From positions 23,751 to 62,105 of the forward strand of contig PBJS01000010.1 in the NCBI GenBank assembly GCA_002721165.1: a stretch of 38,355 bases of DNA, written 5' to 3'. A model generated the notes under the pieces. The model did not search any database. It saw only the letters and a list, made by a program, of their open reading frames with translations, and was not told the origin of the DNA. Source of the stretch: Legionellales bacterium (GTDB lineage Bacteria; Pseudomonadota; Gammaproteobacteria; Eutrophobiales; Eutrophobiaceae). Made by a program: the position numbers and the translations under genes. This document shows, in pieces, positions 22,452 through 31,384 of the stretch. Each line of letters opens with the position of its first letter. The stretch's first letter is position 1.

Positions 22452-23360
22452 ATGATCGATATTGATAGTATCAAACACTACCTATTAGACTTGCAAGAAC
22501 GTATTTGTTCGGAATTCGTTGATATTGATGATCATTTAGTCTTGAAAACGGACGAGTGGCAGCGGCCGACTGGCGGTGGTGGTAAAACCTGTGTGTTGCG
22601 AGAAGGAAGCATTTTCGAGCAGTGTGGAATTAATTTTTCCCATGTATGTGGCGATAATTTGCCACCATCTGCGACAGCGAATAGACCGGAGCTTGCCGGC
22701 AAGTCATTCCAGGCGCTTGGGAATTCATTGGTTATTCACCCCTTGAATCCGTATATTCCGACGACACATATGAATATTAGGTTTTTTGTCGCTGATAAGG
22801 ACGGGGAAGAACCAATTTGGTGGTTTGGCGGAGGCTTTGATCTCACCCCTTACTATGGATTTATTGAAGATGCTAAACACTGGCATGAAATGTCAAAAGC
22901 CGCTTGTGATGGTTTTGGCGAGAATACTTATTTGAAATATAAGAAATGGTGCGATGATTATTTCTATTTAAAACATCGACAAGAACCTAGAGGTATCGGC
23001 GGCATATTTTATGATGATTTAAATGCGTGGGGGTTTGAATCTTGTTTTTCATTTATGCAGAGTGTTGGCGAACATTTTCTTAAAGCATATTTACCTATTG
23101 TCGAACGTCGTAAGGATATCAGCTATTCAGAAAAAGAAAGGGATTTTCAGTTGTATCGTCGCAGTCGTTATGTCGAGTTTAACCTAATATATGACCGCGG
23201 CACTTTATTTGGTTTACAGTCTGGTGGTCGTACGGAGTCAATATTAATGTCTATGCCGCCACAGGCACGTTGGGAATATAATTGGCAACCCAGCCCGGGC
23301 TCAAAGGAAGCAGAACTCTATGATGTTTTTCTTAAACCCAAAGATTGGCTTTCAGAATAA
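22452..23360 (+). CDS. hemF: Oxygen-dependent coproporphyrinogen III oxidase
   Basis: 302 aa; [51 protein letters not shown]. Confidence 0.97.
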   Translation: MIDIDSIKHYLLDLQERICSEFVDIDDHLVLKTDEWQRPTGGGGKTCVLREGSIFEQCGINFSHVCGDNLPPSATANRPELAGKSFQALGNSLVIHPLNPYIPTTHMNIRFFVADKDGEEPIWWFGGGFDLTPYYGFIEDAKHWHEMSKAACDGFGENTYLKYKKWCDDYFYLKHRQEPRGIGGIFYDDLNAWGFESCFSFMQSVGEHFLKAYLPIVERRKDISYSEKERDFQLYRRSRYVEFNLIYDRGTLFGLQSGGRTESILMSMPPQARWEYNWQPSPGSKEAELYDVFLKPKDWLSE

Positions 23361-23771
23361 TTAAATAAAAGAAACTAGAAAAAGTATAGTTGCAGCAGAC
23401 AGCGATAGGTGCATCCGTAATTTTAGAAAGTATGCAGGATAGATGCTCGAAAGATATATTCTCTCGTAACAGTACAAAGCAACAAAAGAGAATGAAATAG
23501 TAATAAACAATAACGAATAAAACTTAATTTCTAAAGCAAAAAAAATCCAGATGAATGACCATAACATTGCACTGATAGACATGTATAAGGTGTGTGTCGG
23601 TTGCTTATTACTTAATGATGAAGCCCAAAGTAAACCAGCAAGAAAACTAAATATTAAAGCCGAGTAGCATACTAAGATGATTTTAAAATCTTGGTTTAGA
23701 TAACTTAGTAAAGCAAAAACAAAAAAAGGAATCAGCCCAGCATAACCTAATACCTGATGTAATCGCTTCAT
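23361..23771 (-). CDS. DUF3429 family membrane protein
   Basis: 136 aa, hydrophobic; HQVLGYAGLIPFFVFALLSYL and SFLAGLLWA typical of the family. Confidence 0.7.
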   Translation of the reverse strand: MKRLHQVLGYAGLIPFFVFALLSYLNQDFKIILVCYSALIFSFLAGLLWASSLSNKQPTHTLYMSISAMLWSFIWIFFALEIKFYSLLFITISFSFVALYCYERIYLSSIYPAYFLKLRMHLSLSAATILFLVSFI

Positions 23772-23790
23772 ATTGATTTAAATAAGATTC

Positions 23791-24459
23791 TTATTTTTTT
23801 ATAACTTCATTGTCTGACGCAATAATAAGCACATCTGCCGGTCTTTTTGCAAACAGACCATTAGTCACGACACCTGTAATCTGATTTAATTTGTTTTCAA
23901 TTTCTGATGGATTTTCTATTTTCATGTTATGTATATCAAGAATGACATTGCCATTATCGGTTGTAAAATTCTGCCTTAATTCAGGTTGCCCTCCAAGTTT
24001 CGTAATTTCTCTTGCAACATAACTTTGTGCCATCGGCACAACTTCAACTGGCAAGGGGAAGTTACCTAATAGGGGTACGAGTTTTGTGTCATCAATAATA
24101 CACACGAATTGTTCACTTGCCGCCGCAATAATTTTTTCACGGGTCAGCGCACCACCCCCGCCTTTAATAAGGTGCTTATTTTTTGTTGCTTCATCAGCAC
24201 CGTCTATGTAAATCGGTAACTCAATAACACTATTTAACGGAACTACCGGTATGTTATGTTGTTTGAGTAGATTTTCTGTGGCTACGGAACTTGATACTGC
24301 TCCATCAATAAGGCCTTTATTTTTAGCGAGTTCTTCTATGAAAAAATTGACAGTGCTCCCTGTGCCAACACCAATAACGGCATTATTATTTATATGTTCG
24401 ATTGCCGCCTTTGCAGCATTTCTTTTTTTCTGTTCTTGTGACATATAGGTCAGCTCCAA
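23791..24459 (-). CDS. rpiA: Ribose-5-phosphate isomerase A
   Basis: 222 aa; [44 protein letters not shown]; likely true start at MSQEQKK (ATG at 24444). Confidence 0.96.
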   Translation of the reverse strand: MELTYMSQEQKKRNAAKAAIEHINNNAVIGVGTGSTVNFFIEELAKNKGLIDGAVSSSVATENLLKQHNIPVVPLNSVIELPIYIDGADEATKNKHLIKGGGGALTREKIIAAASEQFVCIIDDTKLVPLLGNFPLPVEVVPMAQSYVAREITKLGGQPELRQNFTTDNGNVILDIHNMKIENPSEIENKLNQITGVVTNGLFAKRPADVLIIASDNEVIKK

Positions 24460-24496
24460 TGAATAAGTATGTTAGAACGGCTGTTAATGTTATCTT

Positions 24497-26023
24497 ATGC
24501 TAATGTTCGATGAATACAAAAAATTAATTGAGGAAGCTAGCCAGCGAGTTTATGAAGTCGCAAAACGGACAGACCTTGACTATGCTCCACAACTCTCAGC
24601 GCGCCATAACAACAAAATCTGGTTGAAACGTGAAGATCAGCAATCTGTATTTTCCTACAAGATACGAGGTGCTTACAACTTAATTGCCTCTTTATCTAAG
24701 GAGGAACAGGATTTGGGTGTAGTCACAGCTTCTGCAGGTAATCACGCTCAGGGTGTAGCATTAGCAGCGAATCACCTAAGTTTAGAATCAATTATCGTAA
24801 TGCCAAAAACAACGCCCGAAATCAAAATAGATTCAGTCAAACGCATGGGCGCAGAGGTGATTCTATTTGGTAATACTTATGATGATGCTAAAGAACATGC
24901 ACTAGAACTTTCTGTTGAAAAGGGTATGCAATACATCTCACCATACGATCACCCATTAGTCATTGCAGGACAGGCAACTGTTGGCGTTGAGTTATTAGAA
25001 CAACACCCGAACACACCGGATATTATTTTTGTCCCTGTTGGCGGCGGCGGTTTGGTTGCTGGTATTGCTGCTTATACAAAGGCAAACAACGCTGATATAA
25101 AAATAATTGGTGTAGAGCCTGATGAAGCTCCTTGTATGCATCAGGCATTTGAGTCAGGCAAACGGATTGAATTAGAACGAATTGGTATTTTTGCAGACGG
25201 CGCAGCCGTTAAACAGGCGGGCGAAGAAAATTATCGTATCGCAAAAGAACTTGTTGATGAAATTCTTTTAGTTAGTGTCGATGAAATTTGTGCGGCCGTA
25301 AAAGATATTTTTGAAGATACGCGTTCAATCCCAGAACCCGCTGGTGCATTAGCACTTGCTGGATTGAAACAGTACGTTGCCGAGCAGAAAATAAAAGATA
25401 AAGAGTTAATAACTATTTTTAGCGGTGCAAATGTAAATTTTGATCGTTTAAGACATATCGCTGAACTTTCTGCTTTAGGTGAAAATAGAGAGGCGTTAAT
25501 TTCTATCATGATTCCTGAAAAGCCAGGAAGTTTTCGACGTTTATGTCATGATCTTGGCCCGCGGTTAATTACTGAATTTAATTATCGTTACGCCGATAAA
25601 AAATTGGCACATGTTTTCGCGGGGGTGCAACTCAAGCACGGCACTGATGAAAAAGCTAAGTTAATAAAACAACTGAAAGATAAGGACTATGATGTTGTTG
25701 ATTTAAGTAATGATGCTGTTGCTAAGATGCATATTCGGTATATGGTAGGAGGACATGCTCCACAGGCTGAGAATGAACTTGTGTATCGCTTTGAATTCCC
25801 CGAACGATCTGGCGCTTTGCTGCATTTTTTAAGTGATATGGGGGAGAGCTGGAACATTAGTTTGTTCCATTATAGAAATCATGGAGCAGCGTATGGTCGT
25901 GTACTTATAGGTTTTCAGGTTAAGGAAAACGAAAGAGAAAAGTTTCAGAGTTTCATTAATAAACTCGATATACCATATTGGGATGAAAGTGAAAACTCAG
26001 CTTATAAGAAATTTCTAAGTTAA
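24497..26023 (+). CDS. ilvA: Threonine ammonia-lyase, biosynthetic
   Basis: 508 aa; PLP motif SYKIRGAYNLI, TASAGNHAQGVA, two C-terminal ACT-like domains. Confidence 0.97.
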   Translation: MLMFDEYKKLIEEASQRVYEVAKRTDLDYAPQLSARHNNKIWLKREDQQSVFSYKIRGAYNLIASLSKEEQDLGVVTASAGNHAQGVALAANHLSLESIIVMPKTTPEIKIDSVKRMGAEVILFGNTYDDAKEHALELSVEKGMQYISPYDHPLVIAGQATVGVELLEQHPNTPDIIFVPVGGGGLVAGIAAYTKANNADIKIIGVEPDEAPCMHQAFESGKRIELERIGIFADGAAVKQAGEENYRIAKELVDEILLVSVDEICAAVKDIFEDTRSIPEPAGALALAGLKQYVAEQKIKDKELITIFSGANVNFDRLRHIAELSALGENREALISIMIPEKPGSFRRLCHDLGPRLITEFNYRYADKKLAHVFAGVQLKHGTDEKAKLIKQLKDKDYDVVDLSNDAVAKMHIRYMVGGHAPQAENELVYRFEFPERSGALLHFLSDMGESWNISLFHYRNHGAAYGRVLIGFQVKENEREKFQSFINKLDIPYWDESENSAYKKFLS

Positions 26024-26045
26024 ATTTATTCTCTCTTGATATAAA

Positions 26046-26245
26046 TTAGGGGGGTATCAACCGTAATGTCGTTTCAGAGGCATTGTACTTGAACCAGAGG
26101 TTCAAGTGGGTATCTCACTTAGTATTTCAGGCTTTCCACGTGGATGGACATGCACAACAACACTAATTAAAGATCCCCTGTATATTAACTTATCGGCTCA
26201 AGTAACCACGAGCATGATAACGTCCATGACAGAAGACACCCAAAT
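26046..26245 (-). ncRNA. ssrS: 6S RNA (approximate ends)
   Basis: Minus strand contains GAGCCGATA (identical to the E. coli 6S segment), GTGCATGTCCATCCACGTGGAAAGCCTGAAATAC (compare E. coli GAGCATGCTCGGTCCGTCCGAGAAGCCTTAAAACTG) and the 3' hairpin ACTTGAACC-TCT-GGTTCAAGT (compare E. coli CACCTTGAACCAAGGGTTCAAGG). A terminal closing stem GGGTGTC/GATACCC is present. It lies immediately downstream of zapA on the same strand, the conserved ssrS location. Confidence 0.92.
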
Positions 26246-26285
26246 TCAAATATCTTGATTCGCTTATTTAACTATGCTGATTACA

Positions 26286-26600
26286 TTAGCCATAGTCTAA
26301 TTGACTTTTTATATCAAGCGCATCATTAATTTTATTTTGTAATCGACTAAGCGTACTATCAATTTTAAAAGCATAGTCTTGATTTTCTTTTGTATGCTCT
26401 AACATTTCATTGGCAATATTTAATGCAGTCATAACAGCAATTCTTTCAGAACCTATGACACTGCCATTTTTTTTAGTTTCAAGCATTTTATTGTTCAAAT
26501 AATCAATTGCATTATGAAGCGAGTCAACTTCCTCTTCCTCACATGTAATTAAATATTCTTTGTCTAAGATTGTAACTTTTAGTGGAGTCGTTTTATTCAT
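26286..26600 (-). CDS. zapA: Cell division protein ZapA
   Basis: 104 aa; VTILDKEYLITCEEEEVDSLHNAIDYLNNKM, ERIAVMTALNIANEML. Confidence 0.92.
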   Translation of the reverse strand: MNKTTPLKVTILDKEYLITCEEEEVDSLHNAIDYLNNKMLETKKNGSVIGSERIAVMTALNIANEMLEHTKENQDYAFKIDSTLSRLQNKINDALDIKSQLDYG

Positions 26601-26821
26601 GAGCGAGTTTCCATTGCACGTAAGCGCGTGATCATTGCTTCTATTCTACTTCTAGCATGTTCGGTTTTTTCTATTAATATAGCACGTTCACTAACAAGAT
26701 TTTCCTGTTGATTTTTTAGGCTTGAATTTTCCGTTTTGAGATCGTTGACAGTATTGATCAGTTCATCAACACGTTCCTCAAGCGCTGTAAGGTCTGTATT
26801 ATTGTCTTCGTAATTACCCAT
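26597..26821 (-). CDS. TIGR02449 / ZapB-like coiled-coil protein
   Basis: 74 aa coiled coil LEERVDELINTVNDLKTENSSLKNQ...RIEAMITRLRAME; overlaps zapA start (ATGA). Confidence 0.82.
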   Translation of the reverse strand: MGNYEDNNTDLTALEERVDELINTVNDLKTENSSLKNQQENLVSERAILIEKTEHARSRIEAMITRLRAMETRS

Positions 26822-27015
26822 TATTTCTGTCCTATTTTCAGTTATGGCATGAACTGATTATATTGTTGATATATCATATAAACCACCAATATAGAGCTAC
26901 TGTATTTGCTGGTCAACTAGTGATCTTGCCTGTGGGGTAAGAGCGAGAGTTATCATTGGTATTGCCCTGTAAAAATCAATTAGTTACTGCAATATTGGCT
27001 GAGCGTACGATAATT

Positions 27016-27573
27016 ATGATTGATTATAATTCACTAAATGGAAAATTAATTTCTGCCGGTACTGGCGTGTGGGCATCAGAGTCGCACGGGTTTTTGTGCG
27101 GCGTTTTTTGTGCTGGCAACACAGTGGCATCAAGTATTTGGCAGGAATATTTATTGGCTGGCGTTGAAGAACCTCTAGATCATGACGAATCTTTTGCTTT
27201 GTTAACAGAGCTTGCTAAACGTGTCGCTGAAGAAATATTATCTAGTGAGATTATTTTTACACCGCTTTTACCAAGCGACCAGGCAAGTATTACAGAACGC
27301 TCTAATTCAATTTCTGAGTGGTGTGCGGGGTTTGTTAGCGGTTTGGGCATAGGCGGAGCTGGAAAAAAATTGGATTTAGGCGTTGATGGAGATGAATTTC
27401 TCAGAGATATGATATCAATATCTAGAATGGAGACATCATCCGAAGAGGGGAATGATGCGGAAACTGCTTATTTTGAAATTGTTGAATATATCCGTATTGG
27501 TGTAATTTTGATTCATCAACATTTACACGAAAAACAAGAAATAAATACTAACAAAAAAGAGATTTTACATTGA
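27016..27573 (+). CDS. UPF0149 family YgfB-like protein
   Basis: SHGFLCGVFCAGN, WCAGFVSGLGIGG; ORF extends upstream to 26956, but homology starts near MIDYNSLNGKL (ATG 27016); divergent from zapA and upstream of pepP as in E. coli. Confidence 0.88.
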   Translation: MIDYNSLNGKLISAGTGVWASESHGFLCGVFCAGNTVASSIWQEYLLAGVEEPLDHDESFALLTELAKRVAEEILSSEIIFTPLLPSDQASITERSNSISEWCAGFVSGLGIGGAGKKLDLGVDGDEFLRDMISISRMETSSEEGNDAETAYFEIVEYIRIGVILIHQHLHEKQEINTNKKEILH

Positions 27574-28886
27574 TTGAAACTAAAGAATTGAAAAATCGTC
27601 GTAAGCGATTAATGGACATGATAGGTTCAGATAGCATAGCAATACTGCCTACTTCATCTGTTGTTGTACGTAATCGTGACGTTGAATTCCCTTTTCGCCC
27701 AGATAGCGATTTTTTTTATTTAACGGGCTATCCAGAACCTGAAGCTGTTTTAGTTTTGATACCTGATCGGGAAGAGGGTGAATGTATATTATTTTGTCGT
27801 GAAAGTGATGAAAAGCTAGAAACATGGCATGGGAGACGTTCTGGCTTAGACGGTGCGGTTAATATTTATGCTGCGGATGATGCTTTCCCCATCGAAGATA
27901 TGGATGACATTTTGCCAGGATTAATCGAGGGACACGATCGAATTTTTTATAATATGGGTTCCGATCAAAATTTTGACCAAAGAGTATTGGGTTGGGTTAA
28001 TCAGATAAGAGGCAAAGTTAGAGCAGGAATTATTGCTCCTGATGAATTTATTTCACTTAATCATTTTTTGCATGAGATGCGATTGTATAAGAGTCGTTAT
28101 GAAATTAAGTTAATGCGGCAAGCTGCTAAAATTTCTGCTAAAGCACATAGGCGAGCTATGCAGAATTGTCAGCCAGGCATGTATGAATATCAATTAGAAG
28201 GAGAATTAATATCCGAATTTATTAAAAATGGCGCGCGTTATACTGCCTATCCTCCGATTGTTGGTTCAGGCCCCAATGCTTGTATATTACATTACACGAA
28301 CAACAGCGATGAGATTGCTGATGGCGACTTATTATTAATTGACTCGGGTGCAGAGTACCAATGTTACGCAAGCGATATTACGCGGACATTTCCAGTCAAT
28401 GGAAAATTTTCTAAAGCACAACGCGAAATTTATAATTTAGTTTTATCTGCACAGACTGCCGCTCTCAATGAAATTAAACCAGGAAACCATTGGAATGACC
28501 CACATGATGCTGCTGTTAGAGTACTGACAGAGGGAATGGTCGAACTAGGGATATTAAAAGGTAACCCTGAAGATTTAATAAAAAATAAAGATTATGCGAA
28601 ATATTATATGCATCGAACAGGACATTGGTTAGGAATGGATGTTCATGATGTTGGAGACTACAAACTTGATGGTGAGTGGAGAATGTTAGAGGCGGGTATG
28701 GTAATGACTGTAGAGCCAGGCCTTTATTTATCTGCGAATTCTGAAGGCTTGTCTGAGCAGTGGCGAAATATTGGGGTAAGAATTGAGGACGATGTTTTAG
28801 TAACGAAAGATGGGTACGATATTTTAAGTAAAGATGCTCCAAAGACGATTGATGAAATTGAGGAGCTAATGGCTAATGCCGCATGA
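27570..28886 (+). CDS. pepP: Xaa-Pro aminopeptidase
   Basis: 438 aa; PFRPDSDFFYLTGYPEPEAVLVL, DSGAEYQCYASDITRTFP, MHRTGHWLGMDVHDVG; TTG start overlapping the previous gene. Confidence 0.96.
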   Translation: MIETKELKNRRKRLMDMIGSDSIAILPTSSVVVRNRDVEFPFRPDSDFFYLTGYPEPEAVLVLIPDREEGECILFCRESDEKLETWHGRRSGLDGAVNIYAADDAFPIEDMDDILPGLIEGHDRIFYNMGSDQNFDQRVLGWVNQIRGKVRAGIIAPDEFISLNHFLHEMRLYKSRYEIKLMRQAAKISAKAHRRAMQNCQPGMYEYQLEGELISEFIKNGARYTAYPPIVGSGPNACILHYTNNSDEIADGDLLLIDSGAEYQCYASDITRTFPVNGKFSKAQREIYNLVLSAQTAALNEIKPGNHWNDPHDAAVRVLTEGMVELGILKGNPEDLIKNKDYAKYYMHRTGHWLGMDVHDVGDYKLDGEWRMLEAGMVMTVEPGLYLSANSEGLSEQWRNIGVRIEDDVLVTKDGYDILSKDAPKTIDEIEELMANAA

Positions 28887-30096
28887 TTATGATGTTGTCA
28901 TCGTTGGCGCAGGCATGGTCGGGGCAAGCCTAGCTTGCGCCATAGCCCCTACAAATCTTTCAATTGCACTCATTGAGCCCGTATTATTTAACGATGATCA
29001 ACAACCAAGTTATGATGATAGAGGTATTTCTCTTTCTCCTTCCTCAAAAAGAATACTTGAGCATATTGGTATCTGGCAGTCTATTTATCCAAATGCAACA
29101 CCAATAAAAAAAATACATATCTCAAATCAAAAGAAATTTGGTTTTACTCATTTAGCAGCATCTGAGATAGGACTTACAGAACTCGGTCACGTTGTTATTG
29201 CTCGTTCATTAGGCAATGCCCTGCACAAAAAAATAAAGCAATATAAAAATATAAAACTTTTTTGTCCCGCTGAATTAAATAATTTTGTAAAGCATAATTC
29301 GAATATATCTTTACAAGTGATGCTCCCTGAAGGTAATAGCACTATCAATACAAAATTACTTGTAGGTGCAGATGGCAGTCATTCCTTAGTTAGAAAGTTA
29401 GCTGGAATAAAAACTAAAGAACATAATTTTGAACAGACAGCAATCGTGGCTAATGTAACTACCCAAAAGCCAAATCAGTTCACTGCTTACGAGCGTTTTA
29501 CACCACATGGTCCAATTGCTTTTTTGCCAGTCGAAGGGAATCGTTTTGTTCTTATTTTTACAGTGGATACACATAAGGCCAGTTCTTATCTAAGTATGTC
29601 AGATAATAAATACTTAGAAATTATAGAAAATGAATTTGGACGCAGACTGGGTAAAATCCAAGAAATTGGTAAAAGACATACCTACCCAATTTTTTTTATT
29701 GAGGCAGTAAATCAGTTTCAAGAAAATCTGATTTTATTAGGCAATGCTGCACATACAATTCATCCAAATGCAGCACAAGGTTTTAATCTTGGTTTAAGAG
29801 ACGTAGCAGGATTGGCGGAATGTATATATTCAGCCCAAGAAAAAAAACAGCCAATTAATGATATGGATATATTTAATAAATATATAGAATTGCGTCATTC
29901 CGATCAGCAGCGCATTATAAAACTCACTAATAGTATCGCATCTTCTTTTTATAATACTTCTTTATTGTCTGCTTCTCTTGCGAATACCATAATGTTGCTT
30001 TTAGATTTTATCCCTGAATTTAGATCTCTTTTTCTTAAAAGAGCAATGGGTCTAGCGGGATATCAGCCGCGGCTTGTCAGAGGGTTACAATTATGA
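28876..30096 (+). CDS. ubiH: 2-octaprenyl-6-methoxyphenol hydroxylase-type FAD monooxygenase
   Basis: 406 aa; DVVIVGAGMVGASLACAI, GADGSHSLVRKLAGI, LLGNAAHTIHPNAAQGFNLGLRDVAGLAE; pepP-ubiH-ubiI order. Confidence 0.9.
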   Translation: MPHDYDVVIVGAGMVGASLACAIAPTNLSIALIEPVLFNDDQQPSYDDRGISLSPSSKRILEHIGIWQSIYPNATPIKKIHISNQKKFGFTHLAASEIGLTELGHVVIARSLGNALHKKIKQYKNIKLFCPAELNNFVKHNSNISLQVMLPEGNSTINTKLLVGADGSHSLVRKLAGIKTKEHNFEQTAIVANVTTQKPNQFTAYERFTPHGPIAFLPVEGNRFVLIFTVDTHKASSYLSMSDNKYLEIIENEFGRRLGKIQEIGKRHTYPIFFIEAVNQFQENLILLGNAAHTIHPNAAQGFNLGLRDVAGLAECIYSAQEKKQPINDMDIFNKYIELRHSDQQRIIKLTNSIASSFYNTSLLSASLANTIMLLLDFIPEFRSLFLKRAMGLAGYQPRLVRGLQL

Positions 30097-31322
30097 AGGA
30101 AAACGAAAATAAGTATGACGGTGATATTGCTATAGTAGGCGGCGGCATTATTGGTAGTTGTTTAGCTTGTTTATTGGGACAGGCTGGATTTAAAGTTATC
30201 CTGCTTGACGTAGATACTAAGCCAAAAAAATCATCTATAGAAAATGATCCTCGAGTATTTGCAATTACAATTGCATCTGAAAAGATTTTAAAGAAAACGG
30301 GCGCGTGGTCACTTTTAAATGAAGCAAACATCTCTTCTTTTCGTCGTATGCATGTTTGGGATGAGAACGGCACTGGGGAAATCCGTTTTGAAAGTGCCTC
30401 AATATGCGAGCCTACAATGGGGTATATTATTCCCCATCAAGTTATTCTTGATGCATTACATAAAAAAATACGTGATTTAGAAAACGTAATATACATAAGT
30501 GGTGTTTCACCTGTACTAATAAAAAATGAAACTAATGCAATTACATTAGGTATAGATAATGGCCAACAGTATAGAACAAAACTCATAGTTGCTGCAGACG
30601 GCAGCAATTCAAAAGTAAGAGAACTTTCAAATATTTACTATAGCAAACACGATTACAAACAATCTGCTTTAGCTTGTATCGTTACATCAGAGATTTCACA
30701 TGATGAAGTAGCACGTCAGCGTTTTTTGAAAGATGGTCCGCTTGCCTTTTTACCTATGAAAAACCCTTTTGAGTCTGGCATCGTGTGGTCTAGTAGTCCA
30801 GAGCGGATTGGCCAACTTCTTAATTGTGATAAAAAAATGTTCCATAGCGAATTAGAGACCGCTTTCGACAATAAGTTGGGTAAAATTCAGAACAGTACCG
30901 AACGTAATATTTTTTCTCTCAACAGAGCACATGCAGAGCATTATGTTCAACCGAGAATTGCATTAATTGGTGATAGCGCCCATACCGTCCACCCTTTAGC
31001 AGGATTGGGTGCAAATCTTGGCTTGCTCGATGCTGCAGCTTTAGCAGAGATACTCATAGACACTTTCAATCTAGAGAGAGATTTTGGTCGACTACAAGTA
31101 CTACGTCGTTACGAGCGTTGGCGCAAAGGGGAAAATAAACAAGTAATGTATTTACTTGATGGTTTCAAATATCTCTTTGAAAATCAGTTTCGATCAGTAC
31201 AATGGCTACGTAATTTGGGATTAGACATCATCGACGATATGCCTATTGTTAAAAACGCTATTATGATGCGGGCAATGGGGTTAAAGGGAAACTTACCCAA
31301 GTTTGCAAGAGATTATTGTTAA
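30093..31322 (+). CDS. ubiI: UbiI/VisC-type FAD-dependent ubiquinone hydroxylase
   Basis: 409 aa; DIAIVGGGIIGSCLACLLGQAG, LIGDSAHTVHPLAGLGANLGLLDAAAL; overlaps ubiH (ATGA). Confidence 0.87.
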   Translation: MKENENKYDGDIAIVGGGIIGSCLACLLGQAGFKVILLDVDTKPKKSSIENDPRVFAITIASEKILKKTGAWSLLNEANISSFRRMHVWDENGTGEIRFESASICEPTMGYIIPHQVILDALHKKIRDLENVIYISGVSPVLIKNETNAITLGIDNGQQYRTKLIVAADGSNSKVRELSNIYYSKHDYKQSALACIVTSEISHDEVARQRFLKDGPLAFLPMKNPFESGIVWSSSPERIGQLLNCDKKMFHSELETAFDNKLGKIQNSTERNIFSLNRAHAEHYVQPRIALIGDSAHTVHPLAGLGANLGLLDAAALAEILIDTFNLERDFGRLQVLRRYERWRKGENKQVMYLLDGFKYLFENQFRSVQWLRNLGLDIIDDMPIVKNAIMMRAMGLKGNLPKFARDYC

Positions 31323-31384
31323 CCTATGCAATTACAAGATTAGTTTATTTATTTTTTAATACTCGTATGACTAGAGGATAGTCA

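Noticed and set aside
28516-28842. Minus-strand 108 aa ORF antisense to pepP
   Set aside because: Lies entirely inside pepP; low-complexity, non-protein-like sequence.
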